Below, in pieces: positions 6,702 through 12,044 of a stretch of DNA of 12,044 bases. Every line of letters starts with the position of its first letter. Within the stretch, counting starts at the first letter, position 1. Below the pieces are notes generated by a model that was not told the DNA's origin, searched no databases, and saw nothing but the letters and a program-made list of their open reading frames with translations. Source of the stretch: an uncultured Planctomycetaceae bacterium (GTDB taxonomy: Bacteria; Planctomycetota; Planctomycetia; Pirellulales; Pirellulaceae); contig CAIYOB010000317.1 of the NCBI GenBank assembly GCA_903927685.1, forward strand, positions 1 to 12,044, written 5' to 3'. The translations under genes were made by a program, and so were the position numbers.

Positions 6702-9700
6702 ATGTTATGGGGTCTACCGTTCGGCGGCCGGGGCAAGTGCGGCCAGCGCCACGGAGCGAGGCCGGGACGGCTCCCGCGGCGACGGAACTGGTCTTGGGAG
6801 CGACTCGAAAGTCGTCAGCTGCTGGCGACATTCAGCGAATCCGGGCCGATGCTGGACCTGATCCTCGAAGCCAACGATTCGCTGTCCGTCCTCTCGACTT
6901 CTTCCGATACCTACGCCTTGACGCTGGCCGCGGGGGGGCTGTGGAACGGGCTCGACAGTGCCAACGTCACGGGGCACGGCACCGCCCAGTTGACCGTCAC
7001 GGCGGCGGGCAAGGCGGCGTTGGGCACGCTCCGGATCAGCGACGGAGCGGCCGCGACTGCCGTCGCGTTCGCGGACAGCGGTGGGAACCCGTACACTAAC
7101 GACTTCGTCATCGTCCTGGACCAGGCGAGTACTCCGGTCACGTTCCAAGGCAAATCCAGCTTTGGCACGTCGAGTCTGCTGGTTTCCACCCTCGGAAACA
7201 TTCTCCTGTCGGGCAGTCCCAACGCTGCTCAAATCTCGGTCTCGGAAGGAGACATCGACCTGTCCGCCAACAGCGCGGGCGCAGCGTCCGGGTCTTTCAC
7301 GGGAATTCGCCTGGCCGCCGGCACCTCGTCCGCCAAGTGTTCGATCACGTCGACCGGCACAGGCAGTCTCCACTTGACGGGCCGAGGCGTCGGGACGGCG
7401 GCCAACACCTATGGCATTTCCGTCGAGGCCAACGCCGTCATTCAATCGACTGCGGCCGCCGCCGGCGCTGGGTCGATCACGCTTGACGGGACGGGTGGAA
7501 CCGGGGCCAGCAGCAACGACGGGGTGCGGGTGAGCGGCACCGGCGCCGCGGTGACTTCGGCCGCCGGGAATATCCGGATCACGGGAACCGCGCCGGTCAG
7601 TGGTGCGGGAATCCACGTGCAGGCGACCGGTGCCGTCCGCTCGACGGGAGCGGGAAACGTGGCCTTGGTGGCCGACGGAATGAACCTGGCCAGCGGTACA
7701 CCCGCCGTGGCCGCCGCGACGGGCAGTCTACTCTTGCATCCCAAGACGGACGGAACGCGGATTGACCTGGGCGGAGCGGACGGCCCGGGCACCTTGGGCC
7801 TGACCGACGCAGAACTGGATCGGCTGTCCGCAGCGACGGTGCAGATTGGCGACGCGAACAGCGGCGCCATCACGGTCAGCGCAGCGATCACGCACCCCAA
7901 CCACCTGCTCCTGGCCGCCGGCGCCGAACTCACGATCCAGCAACGGCTGACGGTGTCGAACAAGATGCTGACGCTGCGGACAGGCGCGGTCCACAGCGCG
8001 GCTGGCGACAACGTCGATATTAACGCGGGCACCCTGTGGCTGGACACTCAGGCTGGCGTGGGCGAATCGGGCAATCCCTTGGTCGTGCTGCTCGACGGAC
8101 TCCGCGGCACGGTCGCCGGCGAACTGTACGTCTCGTACGGCGGCTTGGCCTCCAGCAAGGTGGATATTACGGGCCCGCTGAGCGTCGGCACGAGCACCGT
8201 GCACTTCGTCGGGGGCAAGTTCAGTCTGGCCGCCTCAGACCTGATCGACGACGGTTCGCGGATTGCGGTCAGCGGCGGCACGTTCGATCTGGGGTCGAGG
8301 AATGAGACCGTCGCCGGTGTCTCCCTGATCGCCGGACAGATCAGCGGGATTGGCGTCTTGACCAGTGCGACGGCATTCGAGGTCGAAAGCGGAAGCATCG
8401 GCGCCAAATTGGCCGGCGCCGTGGGCCTGAATAAGACCACCGGCGGTACGGTGTCCGTGACCGCCGAGAACACGTTCGCAGGGCCGACGGTCATCGCCGG
8501 AGGCGTGTTGAGCGTCCTCAAGGACCTGGGACTGGGGACGCCGCCGGGTTCCCCATCGCCAAATCACTTGGTGCTCGACGGCGGCACCTTGCGCTGGAAC
8601 GGGACCGGTTCTCTGGCTCTGAACGCCAACCGCGGCATCGGCCTGGGCGGCCTGTCCAGCCCGGGCTCGGGAACGATCGAGATTGCGGGGGGCGAGTTGA
8701 GTTACGCGGGCGTTATCGCCGATCGCGGTTCCGCCGCCGGACAATTGATCAAGACCGGCCTGCAGCGGCTGACCCTGACCGGCGTCAGCACCTATAGCGG
8801 CGGCACGGTCATCGTCGAGGGGGAACTGCGGATCAATGGCGATCGGGCCCTGGGAGCCGTCCCGGCCGCACCCACGCCGGGACACCTGCAGTTGCGGGGA
8901 ATCCTGGGAGTCCGGGAAGACGTCGAGATTTCGGCGAATCGCTCGCTGCTGCTCGGCGCGCCGGACGCGGCCGGAAGCGGCACGATCACGGTTCCCCAGG
9001 GGCTGACTCTGACTTACGACGGGCGGATCGAGGACAGCGGGCCCGCTGGAGACCGCCTGGTCAAGACCGGCACGGGGCGATTGGTCCTCGGCGGCGACAG
9101 CACGTACAGCGGCGGGACGGACTATGCAGCAGACTGCCTCATCCGGATCGATCACGACCGCGGCTTGGGCATTGGCGAGATCCGGTTTGAGACCAGCGGC
9201 ACGCTGCAGTACGGCGTGGGCGTCACGGCCGACCTTTCCGCCCGTCTGGCTCCGTGGGCGGATACCGTCACGGTCACCATTGACAGCAACGGCAATGACG
9301 TCTTGTTTGCGAGCCCGCTCGGCAAGGCCGGGCATCCCGAACCCGTGCCGCCAAGCGGTACGCTCGTCAAGACTGGCACCGGCACGTTGACCCTCGCGCC
9401 CGCCGGCGCGACCGAGTTGCAGATCCTGCGTCTGAACGGTGGTGGGTTGACCATCGCCTCCGGGAGCCTGGAACTGCTCGGCAGCCAGTCGCTCGATCCT
9501 GCGGACACGGCGTACACGGGCCCCACCAGCCTATTCGTGCAGGGCGGGACCTTCACCATCACCGGCGGGACCGTCACGACAGCCGAGTCGCTGTTGGTCG
9601 GCTATATCGGCGACGCACCTGCGGAACTGAACGTCGTCGGGGGGATTCTTCAGGTCGGCGGGGACTTGGTGGCGGGATCGAGTCGGCTGGGCACGGTCAA

Positions 9701-12044
9701 GATCAGCGGCGCAGGGACCATGGTAACCGTGGCCCAGGATTTCATCGCCGGCGTGGCCGGCAATCCGGATGTCAGTATTTCCGGAGGAACCACGCAGGTC
9801 GCCGGCAAGTTCATCGCCGGCCAAAACGGGTCCGGGACGATCAATGTCACCGGGGGTTCGGTCCAGGCGGACAGCCTGTGGCACGAGGGCAGGGACGACG
9901 GCCTCCTCAATCTGACGGGCGGAACCGTCGAGGTCCGGGAAGTCGTTCACAAGACGTCGAGCAACACCAGCCACGACACCTTGACCGTGTACTTGGGCGC
10001 GGTCAGCCAGGATGTGCGGGGAACGTTGATCACGGGACGCATGTACCTGGACGACGCCGGCGGCACCAACGACCGGTTCTTCCTGCTGTTCGATGGCGGC
10101 ACGTTGGTGTCCGAGGCGGATGGCAACCTGATCGATGATCCGACCGGCACAGGCGGCCTGCTGATCTGGGTCGATGGCGTGGGCGCTTTTCGGGCTTCCG
10201 CGTTCATCCAGGTCCCCGGGACGATTGCCGCCAATGTCTTGTCCCCGCTGCTGCACGATCCCCGGCTGGCCAGCACCCGCGACGGCGGCTTGACCAAACA
10301 GGGTGACGGCACGTTGGCTTTGTGGGGCGACAACACGTTCACGGGTCCGGTGATCGTCCAACAGGGCACGCTGGCGCTGGTCAACGCGGGATCGAATAAC
10401 ACGGTCGCCCAAGTGCCGTTCATCGATGTCCAGGGCGGCGCCACGCTCGATGTCACGGCGTTGAACAACACGGTGGCGGAACCGCCTGTGCCGGGCACGT
10501 TGATCCTGGCCGGCGGCCAGACGCTGAAGGGCACGGGCACGGTCCGGGGCGACTTGATTGCCGCCGCCGGCTCGACTGTCTCGCCCGGCGGCTCGAATCT
10601 GCCGGTCGGCAGCGACCCGGGTGTCCTGACGCAGGACGGCCGATTCCAGATGAACGAACGGGCGACGCTGGAAATCCAGATCGGGGGCAGCCGGCCCGGC
10701 AACGGCGTCGGCTATCACGACCAGATGATCGTGACTGGCGAGGTGCGTCTGGAGGATCCCTCGCTGACACTCACGGCCTTTGCCACCGCGACCGGCGAAC
10801 CCTACGTGCCTACGGTGAACGACCGGTTCATCATCGTCAATAATACCGGCCCCGACCCGGTATCCGGGATCTTTGCGGGCCTGGAAGAAGGCACCGTCTT
10901 TCCCAATTTTCTGAGGTCCGGCATCGCTTTTCGAATCAGCTATGTCGGGGGAGACGGCAATGATGTCGAGATCGCTCCGTTCGAGGTTCCCCGTCCGCCG
11001 ATCCTGGTCCTGGGGCCCGACAAGAACCCCGGGACCCCGCAGCAGTTCCGGGTGGTTGACGGAGACACCGGGGAGATCTTGGAACAGTACGCCGCCTACG
11101 GAGAGACCTACGTCGGCGGCACGCGGGTGGCCCTGGCCGACCTGGACGGAGACGGTGACGACGAGGTCATTACCGCGCCGGGACTGAACCATTCGCCGAC
11201 AATCCGTATTCTCAGCGTCGCCGGAGACAGCGTGCCAGGCTTCGCGGACTTTCCGGCCTACGGCCCGACGTTCATCGATGGCGTGCACGTAGCGGTCGGA
11301 GATGTCAACGGCGATCATCTACCCGACATCATCACGGTGCCTGGCAACGGCGTGGCCCAGGTGCGTGTGTTCTGGAATGCGTACCAAGCCCCTGGCGTCG
11401 GCTCCCCTCCGGCCGCGGCCTTTGCCGCGGATCGCTACCTCACGTTCCAGGCGTTCCCGTCGGACGAAATCGGCGGCGCGGTGGTTGCCGCGGCCGACAT
11501 AGGCGGCTGGGACGGGGACACGTTCGTCAACCAACCCGACGGACACGCGGAGATCATCGTGGGCACAGGACCGGGACGCAAGGCTCAGGTCAAGGTGTTC
11601 GACGTGACGCGAGCGGCTCCCGTCCTCGTGCAGACATTCTCACCCTTCACCGCGGTGAGCACGGGTTTTAAGGGCGGGGTTTGGCTGGACGTGGCCAGGG
11701 TCAACGAAGATCCGATTCCGGAGGTGGTCGTGGGCATGGGTGTGAACGGCGTCTCCCGGGTCGAAGTCTGGGCCTGGCCCGACTCCCAGGTGGGCTTCAC
11801 CCTGCTGGGCGCGATTCCCCACGCGTTCACGGGGGCCAGCGACAACGCTCCCGTCCATGTCGCCGCGCTCGACCGCGCCGGCACCGACATCCCGGCGTCG
11901 ATTTTTGCGGTCCAGGGGCCCATCGGCACGGTAGGCGAAGTCCGGCGTTTTGACATCACAGGCACGTCGCCGTTTGTGTATCAAGAGTCCGCCTTGTCAG
12001 GTTTTTCCGGGCCCTGGTTCATCGCCACGAGCAAATCGAATGCG
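6702..12044 (+). CDS. Giant exported beta-strand-repeat protein with LEPR-XLL-type N-terminus, autotransporter-associated repeats and FG-GAP repeats (3' end outside window)
   Basis: The frame is open from the ATG at 6702 to the window edge, 1781 codons without a stop. The N-terminus is basic (RPGRLPRRRNWSWER) and runs into LESRQLLA at 35-42, the motif seen at the start of many planctomycete giant exported proteins; its exact sorting role is not settled. Residues about 60-570 are rich in G, A, T and S with repeated short strands, as in haemagglutinin-like beta-helices; AELDRLSAATVQIGDANSG near 371-389 is typical. Autotransporter-associated strand repeats of the form LxKTGxGxLxLxGxxTYSGGT begin near 576, 682, 786, 888 and 1197. 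Residues about 1266-1422 form the usual closing module (GTVSPGG-like turn, then GGDGNDVE). From about 1476 come four FG-GAP/VCBS-like repeats, the first two with Asp-rich loops DLDGDGDDE and DVNGDHLPD that could bind calcium. No transmembrane beta-barrel is seen. It is probably a secreted or cell-surface fibre or adhesin; the ligand and anchoring are unknown. Confidence 0.92.
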   Translation, partial: MLWGLPFGGRGKCGQRHGARPGRLPRRRNWSWERLESRQLLATFSESGPMLDLILEANDSLSVLSTSSDTYALTLAAGGLWNGLDSANVTGHGTAQLTVTAAGKAALGTLRISDGAAATAVAFADSGGNPYTNDFVIVLDQASTPVTFQGKSSFGTSSLLVSTLGNILLSGSPNAAQISVSEGDIDLSANSAGAASGSFTGIRLAAGTSSAKCSITSTGTGSLHLTGRGVGTAANTYGISVEANAVIQSTAAAAGAGSITLDGTGGTGASSNDGVRVSGTGAAVTSAAGNIRITGTAPVSGAGIHVQATGAVRSTGAGNVALVADGMNLASGTPAVAAATGSLLLHPKTDGTRIDLGGADGPGTLGLTDAELDRLSAATVQIGDANSGAITVSAAITHPNHLLLAAGAELTIQQRLTVSNKMLTLRTGAVHSAAGDNVDINAGTLWLDTQAGVGESGNPLVVLLDGLRGTVAGELYVSYGGLASSKVDITGPLSVGTSTVHFVGGKFSLAASDLIDDGSRIAVSGGTFDLGSRNETVAGVSLIAGQISGIGVLTSATAFEVESGSIGAKLAGAVGLNKTTGGTVSVTAENTFAGPTVIAGGVLSVLKDLGLGTPPGSPSPNHLVLDGGTLRWNGTGSLALNANRGIGLGGLSSPGSGTIEIAGGELSYAGVIADRGSAAGQLIKTGLQRLTLTGVSTYSGGTVIVEGELRINGDRALGAVPAAPTPGHLQLRGILGVREDVEISANRSLLLGAPDAAGSGTITVPQGLTLTYDGRIEDSGPAGDRLVKTGTGRLVLGGDSTYSGGTDYAADCLIRIDHDRGLGIGEIRFETSGTLQYGVGVTADLSARLAPWADTVTVTIDSNGNDVLFASPLGKAGHPEPVPPSGTLVKTGTGTLTLAPAGATELQILRLNGGGLTIASGSLELLGSQSLDPADTAYTGPTSLFVQGGTFTITGGTVTTAESLLVGYIGDAPAELNVVGGILQVGGDLVAGSSRLGTVKISGAGTMVTVAQDFIAGVAGNPDVSISGGTTQVAGKFIAGQNGSGTINVTGGSVQADSLWHEGRDDGLLNLTGGTVEVREVVHKTSSNTSHDTLTVYLGAVSQDVRGTLITGRMYLDDAGGTNDRFFLLFDGGTLVSEADGNLIDDPTGTGGLLIWVDGVGAFRASAFIQVPGTIAANVLSPLLHDPRLASTRDGGLTKQGDGTLALWGDNTFTGPVIVQQGTLALVNAGSNNTVAQVPFIDVQGGATLDVTALNNTVAEPPVPGTLILAGGQTLKGTGTVRGDLIAAAGSTVSPGGSNLPVGSDPGVLTQDGRFQMNERATLEIQIGGSRPGNGVGYHDQMIVTGEVRLEDPSLTLTAFATATGEPYVPTVNDRFIIVNNTGPDPVSGIFAGLEEGTVFPNFLRSGIAFRISYVGGDGNDVEIAPFEVPRPPILVLGPDKNPGTPQQFRVVDGDTGEILEQYAAYGETYVGGTRVALADLDGDGDDEVITAPGLNHSPTIRILSVAGDSVPGFADFPAYGPTFIDGVHVAVGDVNGDHLPDIITVPGNGVAQVRVFWNAYQAPGVGSPPAAAFAADRYLTFQAFPSDEIGGAVVAAADIGGWDGDTFVNQPDGHAEIIVGTGPGRKAQVKVFDVTRAAPVLVQTFSPFTAVSTGFKGGVWLDVARVNEDPIPEVVVGMGVNGVSRVEVWAWPDSQVGFTLLGAIPHAFTGASDNAPVHVAALDRAGTDIPASIFAVQGPIGTVGEVRRFDITGTSPFVYQESALSGFSGPWFIATSKSNA

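Noticed and set aside
8427..10380. Possible DNA-level tandem repeat array in the giant gene
   Set aside because: The similarity is at protein level (autotransporter-associated strand motifs) with diverged codons and uneven spacing, so it is not a DNA repeat array or CRISPR.
8235..11318. Two long minus-strand frames (8235-9335 and 9531-11318) opposite the giant gene
   Set aside because: They are rich in R, D, Q and A with no domain, while the sense frame is continuous and carries repeated known motifs.

Overview
The window looks like a piece of a high-GC planctomycete chromosome (Pirellulales-like is a guess). The pointers are a giant surface protein whose N-terminus carries a basic stretch followed by the motif LESRQLLA (the LEPR-XLL type motif common in planctomycete exported giants), autotransporter-associated strand repeats and FG-GAP repeats in the same protein, a YVTN-propeller/di-heme cytochrome c fusion, and a MacA/MacB-type pair whose permease has no ATPase domain. 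No rRNA, tRNA, CRISPR array, insertion sequence or phage gene was recognised.

Layout. Positions 1-424 hold no convincing gene. At 425-2314 (+) is an exported seven-bladed YVTN beta-propeller fused to a di-heme cytochrome-c-peroxidase/MauG-like domain. It converges, with only 11 bp between the stop codons, on a leftward cluster of three genes read in the order cytidylate-kinase-like protein (4905-5660), MacA/HlyD-type periplasmic adaptor (3626-4882), MacB/FtsX-type permease (2326-3558). The gaps of 22 bp and 67 bp suggest one transcript. The last gap contains an 8-bp-period tandem repeat. A 277-bp divergent region separates the kinase from a small rightward membrane protein with a PH-like domain (5938-6390). 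After a 311-bp gap, a very large rightward gene starts at 6702 behind a good Shine-Dalgarno sequence and stays open to the window end (at least 1781 codons).

Functionally, the adaptor and permease should form the envelope part of a MacAB-TolC-like or lipoprotein-type ABC export system that needs an ATPase encoded elsewhere. The cytochrome should act outside the cytoplasmic membrane. The giant protein should be a secreted or surface-attached beta-helical fibre with a propeller-like C-terminal part. Nothing in the sequence ties all of these into one pathway. I found no clear new biological system. The points most worth a second look are the giant protein's architecture, the ATPase-less export pair linked to a nucleotide-kinase-like gene, and the tandem repeat at the permease start.
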